Shown: positions 53,169 through 62,271, counted from the stretch's first letter. The stretch is 64,000 bases of DNA from Eubacterium sp. AB3007 (GCF_000688015.1 NZ_JIAD01000001.1:1612001-1676000); one strand, 5' to 3'. Notes: generated by a model from the letters alone, not told the origin. Numbers and translations: made by a program.

Positions 53169-53936
53169 TCACATACACATCCCGCCATCGACACAGAGCA
53201 CATGGCCGGTCACATACCCGGTCTCTCTGCCGGCCAGGAAGGACACCGCTCCCGCGATATCCTCAGGTTCTCCCATTCGACCCGCTGGAACGCCCTGCAG
53301 CACGGCCTCCACCGCCTGGGCAGGCATCTCTTCCGTCATCTCTGTATGGATCATGCCCGGTGCCACCGCATTCACCGTGATCCCCCGGGTGGCCACCTCT
53401 CTGGCATACGCCTTGGTCAGTCCAACCACGCCGGCTTTGGCGGCGCTGTAGTTGGCCTGTCCCGCATTGCCCATCAGACCTGAGACAGAGGAGATATTGA
53501 TAATGCGTCCGTAACGACTACGCACCATGGTCCTGGCGGCCGCCTTCATCATGAAGAACACTCCCATCAGATCTACATCGATCACCTTCCGGAAGTCTTC
53601 CTCGCTCATTCTCATCAGGATGGCGTCTCTGTTGATCCCGGCGTTGTTGACAAGGATATCCAGCCTCCCGAATCGATCCAGGCACTGCCGGACCATGTCC
53701 TCACAGGCTTCTGGATCCGAGACATCCCCCTGGACCAGCAGCACCTCCGCACCGGCGTAGCTGCAGATCTCTGCCACTTCTTCTGCTGCCTCGCGGCGAC
53801 CGGCATAGTTCAACACCACATCACAGCCATCCTTTGCCAGACGGATAGCCACCGCCCTTCCGATGCCACGGCTGGCCCCCGTGATCAGCGCGACCTGCCT
53901 TTCCTCAGCAAGAAACTTCCCAGCATCCTCTTTCAT
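53169..53936 (-). CDS. fabG: 3-oxoacyl-ACP reductase
   Basis: A 255-residue NADPH-dependent short-chain dehydrogenase. NADPH loop ITGASRGIG, NNAG, catalytic S150, Y163 and K167 (YSAAK). There is an N-terminal extension of about 12 residues beyond most FabG. It starts 1 base after the fabD stop. Confidence 0.96.
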   Translation of the reverse strand: MKEDAGKFLAEERQVALITGASRGIGRAVAIRLAKDGCDVVLNYAGRREAAEEVAEICSYAGAEVLLVQGDVSDPEACEDMVRQCLDRFGRLDILVNNAGINRDAILMRMSEEDFRKVIDVDLMGVFFMMKAAARTMVRSRYGRIINISSVSGLMGNAGQANYSAAKAGVVGLTKAYAREVATRGITVNAVAPGMIHTEMTEEMPAQAVEAVLQGVPAGRMGEPEDIAGAVSFLAGRETGYVTGHVLCVDGGMCM

Positions 53937-53937
53937 C

Positions 53938-54870
53938 TTATTTCTCCTCTCTCAGCACCGCGGCCACCTTGTCCAGATCCTCTGCTTTGTCGATCTGCAT
54001 CAGCGCGATACTGCGATCTGTTTTTCTGATAAACCCGGACAAAACCTTGCCCGGTCCGATCTCGATCACTCTCTCTATCCCGGCCTCACTCATACGGCGG
54101 ATCGTCTCTTCGAACCGCACGCTGTGGCTCACCTGCATGGCCAGCAATTCCTTCACGCTGGTCCCCTCCGGGCAGACATCGCCGAGATAGTTGAAGAGCA
54201 CTGGAAATGCCATGGACTGGAACGAAACCTGTTGAAAATACTCCCGCAGGCCGCGTTCGGCTGGCTCCATATAGGAGGTGTGGAAGGGCCCGCTGACGGA
54301 CAGACGTACACATCTGCCTTTGCCCTGGGCCTTCAGATACTCTTCACAGGCGGTAACTCCTTCCGCAGAGCCGGAGACCACCATCTGCCCCGGGCAGTTG
54401 TAGTTGGCCACCTCGACTCGTCCTACTTCTCTGCCGGCCGCACATGCCGCTTCCACGGTCTCCCGGTCCAGACCGATGATGGCAGACATCTCTGTCTCTT
54501 CCTGACTGGCACACCCCGCCATCAGCTGGCTCCGGCGCCGGATCAGCGTCAGTGCCGTCTCCGCATCGAACACGCCAGCTGCTGCCAGGGCGGAATATTC
54601 CCCCAGACTGAGCCCTGCCGCCATCGCAGGGGAGAATCCTCCGCTCCTCTCCTGGAGCACACGATAGACCCCCATGGCAAAGGCCAGCATCACCGGCTGC
54701 GTGATCGTCGTTTCCCGGAGGGTCTCCTCCGGTCCGTGGAAGGCAGCCTCCCGCTCTTCCCTGGTCAGAAGATCAAAGATCTCCCGGAAGGCCGGTTCCT
54801 TCTCATAGAAGTCCTGCCCCATGCCAACATACTGACTTCCCTGTCCTGCAAATACTATTCCTGTCTTCAT
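53938..54870 (-). CDS. fabD: Malonyl-CoA:ACP transacylase
   Basis: A 310-residue enzyme that moves malonyl from CoA to ACP. The nucleophile S88 is in GLSLGEYSAL, and H197 is in SGPFHTSYM; Q-G-S-Q motif GQGSQYVGMG at the start. It is 4 bases after the nitronate-monooxygenase-like gene. Confidence 0.96.
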   Translation of the reverse strand: MKTGIVFAGQGSQYVGMGQDFYEKEPAFREIFDLLTREEREAAFHGPEETLRETTITQPVMLAFAMGVYRVLQERSGGFSPAMAAGLSLGEYSALAAAGVFDAETALTLIRRRSQLMAGCASQEETEMSAIIGLDRETVEAACAAGREVGRVEVANYNCPGQMVVSGSAEGVTACEEYLKAQGKGRCVRLSVSGPFHTSYMEPAERGLREYFQQVSFQSMAFPVLFNYLGDVCPEGTSVKELLAMQVSHSVRFEETIRRMSEAGIERVIEIGPGKVLSGFIRKTDRSIALMQIDKAEDLDKVAAVLREEK

Positions 54871-54874
54871 ATCC

Positions 54875-55906
54875 TTACCTTTCCATCAGATCCCGGATGA
54901 CTTCTCTGACGGTGGTCATCCGGTGCACCTTTCCCACATCGGCTCCGCAGAAGAACAATCCGTGCTCCCAATCTCCATGCCAGGCAGCGATCAACGCCCG
55001 GTTGATACAGTAACGGATCTTGTCCGGCACACATCCACGGATACATCCAACACAGACTTCTGCCCCCTGACGACAACCTTTGGAGGCTCTCTCCAGAAGG
55101 GGACTTGCCACCGCCCGTCCCGGCATCCCCACCGGGCTCTCCACGATGACCGCATCCTCGTTCTTCGCCCGCAGGATCACATCCTTGAATCCCTGAGAAG
55201 CATCGCACTCCTCTGTAGCGATGAAACGGGTCGCCACCTGGATCCCGGAAGCACCAGCCTCCGTTACGGCGCCTATGTCCTCCCGATCATTGATGCCGCC
55301 CGCCGCAAAGACGGGGATCCCCTCTGCTGCCTCACAAACCTCTCTGACGATCTCCGGCAGCGCCCGGGTCTTCCCACTGAACAGGGAGTCCGGCGAAAAC
55401 CCCAGGTGTCCGCCAGCCTTGCTCCCTTCCACCACGAACAGATCCGGCAGCCTTCCGCAGGAGTGTTTCCACTTCTTCATCAGCAGGGAAGCGGCTCTTC
55501 CACTGGAGACCACCGGGGCCAGCATCACTTCGGCGGAGCCGGCCAGCTCCGGCAGATTCAGGGGCAAGCCCGCGCCTGCGATCACACAGTCGATCCCCGC
55601 CTGGATCGCTGTTCGCACCATCTCGCCAAACTGCTGGGTGGCCACCATGGCGTTAATGGCCAGAAGACCCTTCCCGCCGCTGATCTGCCGGGCCTTTTCG
55701 ATCTCGCTTTGCAGCGCCCGGACGTTGGCCACCTTCGGGGAGGTCCAGAAGTCCTTCTCCCGAAACCCGATGCTGGCGGTGGAGATCACCCCCATACCGC
55801 CTTCTGCTGCCACGCTCCCGGCCAGACGCCCCATGGAAATACCGACCCCCATGCCGCCCTGGATCAGGGGCACGCTCAGTTTATCTGTCAGCCATACATG
55901 CTTCAT
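54875..55906 (-). CDS. FabK paralogue / nitronate monooxygenase-like flavoprotein
   Basis: A 343-residue FMN TIM-barrel of the 2-nitropropane dioxygenase family. The glycine-rich FMN and phosphate regions are IQGGMGVGIS, AGGHLGF and AAGGINDREDIGAV. The C-terminal region carries a cysteine cluster CVGCIRGCVPDKIRYC not present in the neighbouring FabK, possibly a metal or cluster site. It overlaps fabK by 26 bases. Such a second gene is found in fab operons of several Clostridia; it may be a second enoyl reductase or an enzyme repairing nitronate or a stray flavin product. Confidence 0.75.
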   Translation of the reverse strand: MKHVWLTDKLSVPLIQGGMGVGISMGRLAGSVAAEGGMGVISTASIGFREKDFWTSPKVANVRALQSEIEKARQISGGKGLLAINAMVATQQFGEMVRTAIQAGIDCVIAGAGLPLNLPELAGSAEVMLAPVVSSGRAASLLMKKWKHSCGRLPDLFVVEGSKAGGHLGFSPDSLFSGKTRALPEIVREVCEAAEGIPVFAAGGINDREDIGAVTEAGASGIQVATRFIATEECDASQGFKDVILRAKNEDAVIVESPVGMPGRAVASPLLERASKGCRQGAEVCVGCIRGCVPDKIRYCINRALIAAWHGDWEHGLFFCGADVGKVHRMTTVREVIRDLMER

Positions 55907-56804
55907 ATTCCTTCTCCATCTGTTCCAGGATCTCCCGGACTGGACGGATCTCCTGAATCATTCCGGAGACCTGTCCCGCCATCAGAGACCCGTTCTTCAC
56001 ATCGCCTTCCTTGACCGCTCTGCGCAGAGAGCCAAGTGTGTATTTCTCCAGCTCCATCTTCTCGGCGCCTTCCCGCTCTCGCTTCAGGTACTCTCTTGCC
56101 ATCTGGTTTTTCAGGATCCGTACCGGCGCGCCCACACTCCTGCCTGTCACCACTGTGTCGTTGGATTTCGCCTTCCGCACAGCCTCCTTGTAGGCCGGGT
56201 GGATCGGGCATTCCTCACTGCTCAGCATGATGGTGCCCACCTGCGCGCCGCAGGCTCCCAGGACAAAGGCGGCTGCCAGCTGTCTGCCGCTGGCGATGCC
56301 TCCGGCTGCCAGCACCGGGATGTCCACTGCCTCAGCGACCTGTGGAACGAGCACCATCGTGGTGAGCTCTCCCACGTGCCCTCCGCTCTCGTAACCTTCT
56401 GCGATCAGCCCGTCAGCGCCGGCAGCCGCCAGCCGCCGGGCCAGGGCCACCGAGGAGACCACCGGAAATACCCGGCAGCCTGCCTGTTTGAAGGCTTCCA
56501 TGTACTTACCGGGATTGCCGGCACCGGTAGTAACCAGAGGGATCTTCTCTTCTGTCACGACCTCCACCAGCTGGTCTGCTCTGGGGTTCATCAGCATCAG
56601 GTTGACCCCAAAGGGGCGGTCCGTGTTCTCCCGGCAGATCCGGATTTCTTCCCGCAGCATATGTTCGTCCATGCCGCCGGCGCCAATGATCCCCATGGCG
56701 CCGGCATTGGAGACCGCCGCCGCGAACGCGCCGGTCGCCACATTGGCCATGCCGCCCTGGAAGATCGGAAACTCCAATCCGAACATTTCTTTCAGTTCGT
56801 TCAT
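55881..56804 (-). CDS. fabK: Enoyl-ACP reductase II
   Basis: A 307-residue FMN-dependent NADH enoyl-ACP reductase, the triclosan-resistant type. FQGGMANVATGAFAAAVSNAGAMG (start FQGGMANVATG), IAEGYESGGHVGE, AAGGIASGRQ and GTIMLSSEEC match FabK. No FabI is present. It ends overlapping the next flavoprotein gene. Confidence 0.93.
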   Translation of the reverse strand: MNELKEMFGLEFPIFQGGMANVATGAFAAAVSNAGAMGIIGAGGMDEHMLREEIRICRENTDRPFGVNLMLMNPRADQLVEVVTEEKIPLVTTGAGNPGKYMEAFKQAGCRVFPVVSSVALARRLAAAGADGLIAEGYESGGHVGELTTMVLVPQVAEAVDIPVLAAGGIASGRQLAAAFVLGACGAQVGTIMLSSEECPIHPAYKEAVRKAKSNDTVVTGRSVGAPVRILKNQMAREYLKREREGAEKMELEKYTLGSLRRAVKEGDVKNGSLMAGQVSGMIQEIRPVREILEQMEKEYEACMADR

Positions 56805-56823
56805 CCCTTTACTTCCTTTCCTT

Positions 56824-57753
56824 TTATATTCTCATGAGCATTGCGCCCCATGTCAGGCCGGCTCCAAACCCGGCGCAGACCACATGCATGCCGGGCTGCA
56901 GCAGCCCTTTCTCCATCATTTCACTCAGACAGATAGCCACGCTGGCTGCCGAGGTGTTCCCTGTGGTCTCGATGTTGGTATAGAACCTCTTTCGGTCCAC
57001 ACCGACACGCCTGGCGACGCTGTCGATAATGCGCAGGTTTGCCTGGTGGCAGACGTAATAGTCGATGTCTTCCCTGTCCATCCCAACCTTCGCCAATAGG
57101 GTCTCGATGGCCTCCGGCACCTGACTGGTCGCAAACCTGTATACCTCCTGCCCGCTCATGTAGATCGCCGGGTCGAATCTGGGGCATCCCAGGATCTGAT
57201 CATCCGGAAGACAGCCCGTTACCGATTCGAACAGACCGTTCTCGTCATACTCCATGACCAGCGCGCCAGCGCCATCCGCAAACAGGATACAGGTCCTGCG
57301 GTCATTCATATCCATCATCGGGGAGATCTTCTCACTGCCGATGACCAGCGCTCTTCGGGCGCTTCCGGCGACCAGCATCGCGGCCGCTGCCGTACATCCA
57401 TACACGAATCCGGAACACGCTCCGTTCACATCCATCGCCAGGATATCCGGTTTTGTGCCCAGACGCCCCGCCACCTGGCAGGCCAGAGAGGGGGTGGCCA
57501 GATCCGGCGTAAACGTGCAGATCAACAGAAGATCGATATCCTCCGCCGTGAGTCCGGCTGTACGCAGCGCCCCTTCGGCTGCCTCCTGGGCCATATCCGC
57601 GTTGCTGCGGTGCTCGGCAAAATGCCGGGAGACGATCCCGGTCTTCTCCCTGATCCATGCGTCGCTTGTGTCCACCATGGCCGCCAGATCGTCATTGGTC
57701 ACGACTTTGTCGCCATGGGCATATCCATATCCTCTGATTCTAATTCCCGCCAT
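56824..57753 (-). CDS. fabH: Beta-ketoacyl-ACP synthase III
   Basis: A 309-residue initiating condensing enzyme (acyl-CoA + malonyl-ACP). The triad is C113 in NGACSGF, H236 in CHQANLR and N266 in GNTSAAS. The GXGYGYAHGDKVVTN start and R36 region (WIREKTGI) are conserved. Chain primer choice (straight or branched) cannot be read from this. It overlaps accA by 14 bases. Confidence 0.96.
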   Translation of the reverse strand: MAGIRIRGYGYAHGDKVVTNDDLAAMVDTSDAWIREKTGIVSRHFAEHRSNADMAQEAAEGALRTAGLTAEDIDLLLICTFTPDLATPSLACQVAGRLGTKPDILAMDVNGACSGFVYGCTAAAAMLVAGSARRALVIGSEKISPMMDMNDRRTCILFADGAGALVMEYDENGLFESVTGCLPDDQILGCPRFDPAIYMSGQEVYRFATSQVPEAIETLLAKVGMDREDIDYYVCHQANLRIIDSVARRVGVDRKRFYTNIETTGNTSAASVAICLSEMMEKGLLQPGMHVVCAGFGAGLTWGAMLMRI

Positions 57754-58555
57754 TTCTTCTCTCCAAGAGTCCCAGTTCCCGGTAGCGTTTTCTGACCAGA
57801 TCTTCCCCGCTTCGTTTCAGCAGCGGCTCGAGATTCCGCCAGATCGCTCTGTCCAGTGCATCAAATATGTATTCCTTTGCCGCTTCACTGCCAAAGGTGG
57901 GTTCCGCCAGCACCTCGTCGCAGATCCCCAACTCCTGCAGCTCCCCGGCCGTCAGTTTCATCAATTCGCTGGCTTCCTCCCAGCGGCTTCCATCGTGCCA
58001 CAGGATGCTGGCAAACCCTTCCGGTGAGAGGATCGAGTAGATACTGTTCTCCAGCATGATCGTCCTGTCGGATACAGCAAACGCCAGCGCGCCTCCGCTT
58101 CCGCCTTCTCCCACAAACGCGGCGATCAGCGGCACAGGCAGCCGGCTCATGGTCCGGATACAGGAGGCGATCGCCTGTCCCTGTCCTCTTTCCTCCGCTT
58201 CCTTTCCAGGGTAAGCCCCCGGTGTGTCTACCAGTGTGATCACCGGCCGCCCGAATTTGGCGGCCTGCTTCATCAGGCGTTCTGCCTTCCGGTACCCTTC
58301 CGGGTCAGGCATCCCGAAGCGGAAGCGGAGGTTCTCCTCCAGATCTCTTCCCTTCCGGTGCCCGATCACCGTCACCGGCCGGCCATGAAACAGACCGACC
58401 CCTCCCAGCACGCTTGCGTCTTCGCCGTAGCAGCGATCACCCGAGAACAGCATCAGCTCCTGAAACAAAGCCTCCGCATACTCGTCCACCACAGGCCGAT
58501 CCTGGCTCCGAGCCAGCTTCACCCGTTCTGCTGCTTTCAGATCATGTACTTTCAT
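57740..58555 (-). CDS. accA: Acetyl-CoA carboxylase, carboxyltransferase subunit alpha
   Basis: A 271-residue AccA with the usual GHRKGRDLEEN, TPGAYPGKEAEERGQGQAIA and GEGGSGGALA (oxyanion) motifs. It is shorter at the N-terminus than E. coli AccA (about 319). ATG at 58555 follows GGAGG; the GTG three codons earlier is less favoured. It is 5 bases after accD. Confidence 0.95.
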   Translation of the reverse strand: MKVHDLKAAERVKLARSQDRPVVDEYAEALFQELMLFSGDRCYGEDASVLGGVGLFHGRPVTVIGHRKGRDLEENLRFRFGMPDPEGYRKAERLMKQAAKFGRPVITLVDTPGAYPGKEAEERGQGQAIASCIRTMSRLPVPLIAAFVGEGGSGGALAFAVSDRTIMLENSIYSILSPEGFASILWHDGSRWEEASELMKLTAGELQELGICDEVLAEPTFGSEAAKEYIFDALDRAIWRNLEPLLKRSGEDLVRKRYRELGLLERRNGGN

Positions 58556-58560
58556 GGGAT

Positions 58561-59421
58561 TCACCTCCTGCTATGGATCCGCAGAAGCCGTCCCAGCACT
58601 TCCCGCATCTCCTGTCTCGTTGTGATCCTGTCCACAAACCCCTTCTCTTCCTGAAACTCTGCGCTCTGGAATCCCTCCGGCAGTGTCTCTCCGATGGTCT
58701 GCTCGATCACCCGGGGGCCGGCAAACCCAATCAGCGCTCCCGGCTCTGCCAGGGTGATGTCCCCCAGGCTGGCAAAACTGGCCGTCACCCCGCCCGTGGT
58801 AGGATGGGTCAGCACAGCGATATACAGAAGCCCGGCTTCATCATGCCGGGCTACAGCAGCGCTGGTCCTCGCCATCTGCATCAGAGAGAATATCCCCTCC
58901 TGCATCCTGGCACCACCGGATGCCGCGAAAACGACCACCGGCAGTTTTTTCTTTGTCGCATATTCAAAAGCCAGGGAGATCTTCTCTCCCACCGCGGTCC
59001 CCATGCTTGCCATCAGAAACCGCTTATCCATGACACAAAGCACTGTGCGAACACCATCGATCCTCGCCGTTCCCGTGATCACTGCTTCCTTGAGTCCGGT
59101 CTGCTTCCGCAGCTCCCGCAGTTTCTCCTTGTAATCCGGAAACTGGAGAGGATCCCGACTGGTCCTTCCGCGATTGAACTCACGGAAACTTCCGGCATCC
59201 ACCGTCATCCGGATCCGGGCTTTGGCCGATACCGGCTCATGTTGACCACAGGCAGGACATACATACATGTTCTCACTCCACTGCCCCATGGAATACACCT
59301 CGCCGCATCTGCGGCAGGCAAGGGGACGGTGCTCCCAGGCCTGCTGCTCTGGCGGCTTGCTTGATCTGGCCACGTGGCTGATGGATCTCAATATCTCTCT
59401 TCGCTCACGAAATGGATTCAT
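58561..59421 (-). CDS. accD: Acetyl-CoA carboxylase, carboxyltransferase subunit beta
   Basis: A 286-residue AccD. The zinc ribbon is C36-x2-C39 and C55-x2-C58, and the carboxyltransferase core has FAASGGARMQEG and THPTTGGVTASFA. ATG at 59421 follows AGGAGGG and overlaps the end of accC by 17 bases. Confidence 0.95.
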   Translation of the reverse strand: MNPFRERREILRSISHVARSSKPPEQQAWEHRPLACRRCGEVYSMGQWSENMYVCPACGQHEPVSAKARIRMTVDAGSFREFNRGRTSRDPLQFPDYKEKLRELRKQTGLKEAVITGTARIDGVRTVLCVMDKRFLMASMGTAVGEKISLAFEYATKKKLPVVVFAASGGARMQEGIFSLMQMARTSAAVARHDEAGLLYIAVLTHPTTGGVTASFASLGDITLAEPGALIGFAGPRVIEQTIGETLPEGFQSAEFQEEKGFVDRITTRQEMREVLGRLLRIHSRR

Positions 59422-60793
59422 TCTTCCCTCCTGCTGCCTCGTACATATCCAGCAGCTCCTGTCCAAACTGCTCCATGAACCCTGTGTCATACTTCCCTCT
59501 CAGGAAAGCTTTGTGATACAGGATCAGGTGATGGATCGGCAGCGTTGTCTTCAGCCCCTGGATGATGGTTTCGCCCAGCGCCCGGCGCATCCTTCTCACC
59601 GCCTCCAGTCTGGTATCACCATGAACGATCAACTTACAGATCATGGAGTCGTAGAAGGGACTGATCCCGCAGCCGCTGTACAGGGCGCTGTCGACCCGGA
59701 CACCGGCCCCGGCAGGCAGATGTAGAAACTCCACCTGGCCCGGCACAGGAGCGTAGTCCCTGAACACATCTTCTGCGCAGATCCTGCACTCGATGGCGTG
59801 CCCGTTGATGTGGACATCCTCCTGCCGCAGGGAAAGAGGCAGGCCGGAAGCGATCCGAAGCTGCTCTCTGACCAGGTCGACCCCGGTCACCATCTCCGTG
59901 ACCGGATGCTCCACCTGCAGCCGTGTATTCATCTCAATAAAGTAATAATTCTCTCCGTCTACGATGAACTCTACCGTCCCGGCGTTTCTGTAGCCGGCTG
60001 CCTTGGCCGCCCGGACAGCGTCCTGTCCCATGCGTGTCCGCATCTCTTCGGACAGGTTCCAGTCGGGGGCTTCTTCCAGCATCTTCTGGTTCCTTCTCTG
60101 AATCGAGCAGTTCCGCTCACCAAGATGGATGACGTGCCCCTCCTCGTCGGCCAGGATCTGAAACTCCACGTGCCGTGGATGGGAAATCAACTTCTCCAGA
60201 TAGACCGTATCATCGCCGAAGCTGCTGCCGGCCTCTGTTTTCGCCTCCAGAAAGGCCGTCCGAACCTGAGTCTCGTCCCTGGCGATACGCATCCCGCGTC
60301 CGCCTCCCCCTGCGGAAGCCTTGACCAGTACCGGAAATCCCAGCTGCCCGGCGATGCGCTCCGCCTCTGCCACGGTGTCCACAGGACCATCTGATCCCGG
60401 CACGACCTGGACGCCGGCCTTCTTCATGGTGTCCCGGGCCTGGGCTTTGTCCCCCAGAAGGCGGATCGTCTCCGCAGAGGGGCCTATGAACCGGATCCCG
60501 TTCTCTTCACAGGCGGCCGCAAAGGCAGGGCTCTCAGAGAGAAACCCAAACCCGGGGTGGATCGCCTCGCAGCCGGTCAGTACCGCCGCTTCGATCAGGT
60601 TCTGCATGTTCAGATACCCGTTGTCTGCCGCTTCCGTGCCGATGCAGACGGCCTTGTCCGCCAGCATGGTGTGCAGGGAGTCGCGGTCACTCTCCGTGTA
60701 GACGGCCACGGTGTCGATGTTCAGGTCTCTACAGGCCCGCTGGATCCGCACGGCGATCTCTCCTCGATTGGCGATCAGTACCCGCTTCAGCAT
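59405..60793 (-). CDS. accC: Acetyl-CoA carboxylase, biotin carboxylase subunit
   Basis: A 462-residue ATP-grasp enzyme that carboxylates biotin on AccB. MLKRVLIANRGEIAVRIQRA opening, ASAGGGGRGMR ATP loop, GERNCSIQRRNQK, EMNTRLQVEH. It overlaps accB by 7 bases. Confidence 0.97.
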   Translation of the reverse strand: MLKRVLIANRGEIAVRIQRACRDLNIDTVAVYTESDRDSLHTMLADKAVCIGTEAADNGYLNMQNLIEAAVLTGCEAIHPGFGFLSESPAFAAACEENGIRFIGPSAETIRLLGDKAQARDTMKKAGVQVVPGSDGPVDTVAEAERIAGQLGFPVLVKASAGGGGRGMRIARDETQVRTAFLEAKTEAGSSFGDDTVYLEKLISHPRHVEFQILADEEGHVIHLGERNCSIQRRNQKMLEEAPDWNLSEEMRTRMGQDAVRAAKAAGYRNAGTVEFIVDGENYYFIEMNTRLQVEHPVTEMVTGVDLVREQLRIASGLPLSLRQEDVHINGHAIECRICAEDVFRDYAPVPGQVEFLHLPAGAGVRVDSALYSGCGISPFYDSMICKLIVHGDTRLEAVRRMRRALGETIIQGLKTTLPIHHLILYHKAFLRGKYDTGFMEQFGQELLDMYEAAGGKNESIS

Positions 60794-61233
60794 GGTTCCA
60801 CCTCGAACAAAGCACTGCCCACCTCGACCATGGCGCCATCGGCGACCTGGACCTCTGTGATCCGGCAGTCAAAAGGAGCCTTGATCTCGTTCATGACTTT
60901 CATGGCTTCTACGATGCCTACCACATCGCCTGCCTTCACCGTGTCTCCTTCCTGGACAAAGGCTGGCTCATCCGGAGAAGGCGCGCTATAGAAGGTGCCG
61001 ATGATGGGGGAGCGGATCGCCTGCTTCTCTTCGGCTTCTGTGGCTGGCTCTTCCTCTGGTTCGCCGCCGGCAACTTCTTTCCTGACGTCGCCGGAGGGAC
61101 CTCCCGTCTTGTCAGCATTGCCGTTCCCCTTCTGCTCCAACCGTACCCGGTAAGCATCCTCCTCATATTCCAAAACGCTGAGCGACGATTCCTCGAACCG
61201 TCTGATCAGCGCGTCGATCTCTTCGTATCTCAT
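60787..61233 (-). CDS. accB: Acetyl-CoA carboxylase biotin carboxyl carrier protein
   Basis: A 148-residue BCCP. Biotin is attached at K112 in EAMKVMNE. The first 35 residues are the helical N-domain, and residues about 36-70 are a Gly/Glu-rich flexible linker. It is 24 bases after acpP. Confidence 0.96.
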   Translation of the reverse strand: MRYEEIDALIRRFEESSLSVLEYEEDAYRVRLEQKGNGNADKTGGPSGDVRKEVAGGEPEEEPATEAEEKQAIRSPIIGTFYSAPSPDEPAFVQEGDTVKAGDVVGIVEAMKVMNEIKAPFDCRITEVQVADGAMVEVGSALFEVEPC

Positions 61234-61257
61234 CCTAACATCACTTCCCCAAGGTCA

Positions 61258-61488
61258 TTATCCGCGATACTTCTCGATGCAGGCCACGATGTCCTTCACC
61301 TGCTTCAGATTCTCCAGCTCCTGATCCGGGATCCGGACGCCCAGTTTCTCTTCCAGCGCCATGACCAGCTCCACTGCGTCCAGAGAATCGATGTTCAGAT
61401 CGTCAGCAATAGATGCCTCCGGTACGATCTTCTCCTCGTCGCAGTTCAGTGTCTCTACCATCGTCTCCTTAACCTGTTCAAATAACAT
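61258..61488 (-). CDS. acpP: Acyl carrier protein
   Basis: A 76-residue ACP. Phosphopantetheine attaches to S35 in NIDSLDAVEL. GAGGAGG precedes the ATG. It is the first gene of the fab operon, so the carrier and all enzymes are made together. Confidence 0.97.
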   Translation of the reverse strand: MLFEQVKETMVETLNCDEEKIVPEASIADDLNIDSLDAVELVMALEEKLGVRIPDQELENLKQVKDIVACIEKYRG

Positions 61489-61544
61489 ATCTGTTTCCTC
61501 CTCACGATTTGTTTTGAAATTTTATCTAAATACTTTTAACTAAA

Positions 61545-61584
61545 ATACTTTAAGTATAATACACGCATCTGAGGATATTGTCAA
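61545..61584 (-). promoter_or_regulatory. Fatty acid operon promoter with overlapping palindrome
   Basis: TTGACA (61579-61584), 17-base spacer, TATTAT (61556-61561). The palindrome ATACTT-T-AAGTAT (61545-61557) overlaps the -10 edge, and a related half-site AATACTTT lies at 61528-61535. It is a likely repressor site, perhaps for the operon's MarR protein. Confidence 0.75.
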
Positions 61585-61623
61585 CATGTTTTTTAAAACA
61601 ATGGTGAAAAACGATACACTAAC

Positions 61624-61661
61624 GCCGGGGCGATACACTTTGTACCACTCCGGCTCTTTTT
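61624..61661 (+). terminator. Intrinsic terminator-like hairpin without a visible upstream gene
   Basis: GCCGGGG (61624-61630) pairs with CTCCGGC (61648-61654), followed by TCTTTTT. The nearest gene to the left is on the other strand. CGATACACT occurs twice just before and inside it. Confidence 0.5.
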
Positions 61662-61673
61662 ATGCCACAGAGG

Positions 61674-61690
61674 ATTAGTAGGACGTTAGT
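61674..61690 (+). promoter_or_regulatory. Direct-repeat motif ATTAGT-N5-GTTAGT (copy 3)
   Basis: ATTAGT AGGAC GTTAGT, sharing a 16-base exact stretch with the copy at 10894-10912. It lies about 60 bases before the plus-strand reading frame at 61751. Confidence 0.4.
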
Positions 61691-61750
61691 CAGGTTTTGT
61701 TACCATAGGAGAGAATTGTAAAACACAGTTATGTTGATAATTCTGGCGAT

Positions 61751-62269
61751 GTGACGACAACGATTCCCAAGGAGAGCGATGATTATATTACAATGGAAGA
61801 TGACGAGGGCACAAAAATCGGTATGTCTCTTCCGAAAGAGTTGACAGCAAAAAAGGGCATACCCTTAGATGGTTTTAGAGAACTCATAACAATCAAGAGT
61901 AAAGATGCTCCCAGGGAATATACTTTCAATTTCAACATGTCAAAAGGTTACAGGCTGATCACCTCTGAAGAGTACTGTTCCGAACATAATAACAAAGCAG
62001 ACGAAGAAAAGCTTCTTGTTGAGCCGGGAGTTGTCTATATTGTAGATCCTAATCCTCACCCCAATAAGACCCGAACATTATACCTGACAAAAAATCAAGT
62101 CAGAAAATGGCGAAACAAAAGCGAAAACAGTTTTGCCGGCCAAAGTGTCGAATATGTCGTTTCAGGCTTGATCGGTATAGCAAATACTCCGGCAGGACTT
62201 GCTTCTGGTGCTATCTTTCTCGTTGGGAACCAATACCTTTCAATCAAAAAACACTCCTTCAATGTTTGA
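61751..62269 (+). CDS. Hypothetical protein, possibly 5'-truncated
   Basis: About 172 residues, AT-rich compared with neighbours. The frame is open back to 61709, but the only start codon is GTG at 61751, without a good ribosome site. The visible N-terminus (IPKESDDYITMEDDEG) looks like the middle of a longer protein. The only hydrophobic stretch is near the end (VSGLIGIANTPAGLASGAIFLVG), suggesting one membrane segment. No family is recognised. It lies on the plus strand inside an otherwise minus-strand region between acpP and jag, which suggests an insertion. Confidence 0.4.
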   Translation: MTTTIPKESDDYITMEDDEGTKIGMSLPKELTAKKGIPLDGFRELITIKSKDAPREYTFNFNMSKGYRLITSEEYCSEHNNKADEEKLLVEPGVVYIVDPNPHPNKTRTLYLTKNQVRKWRNKSENSFAGQSVEYVVSGLIGIANTPAGLASGAIFLVGNQYLSIKKHSFNV

Positions 62270-62271
62270 TC

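Noticed and set aside
55221..56837. Long plus-strand frames opposite the fab genes (for example 538 codons here)
   Set aside because: They are shadows caused by GC-rich codon use; the minus-strand proteins carry all the recognisable motifs and ribosome sites.
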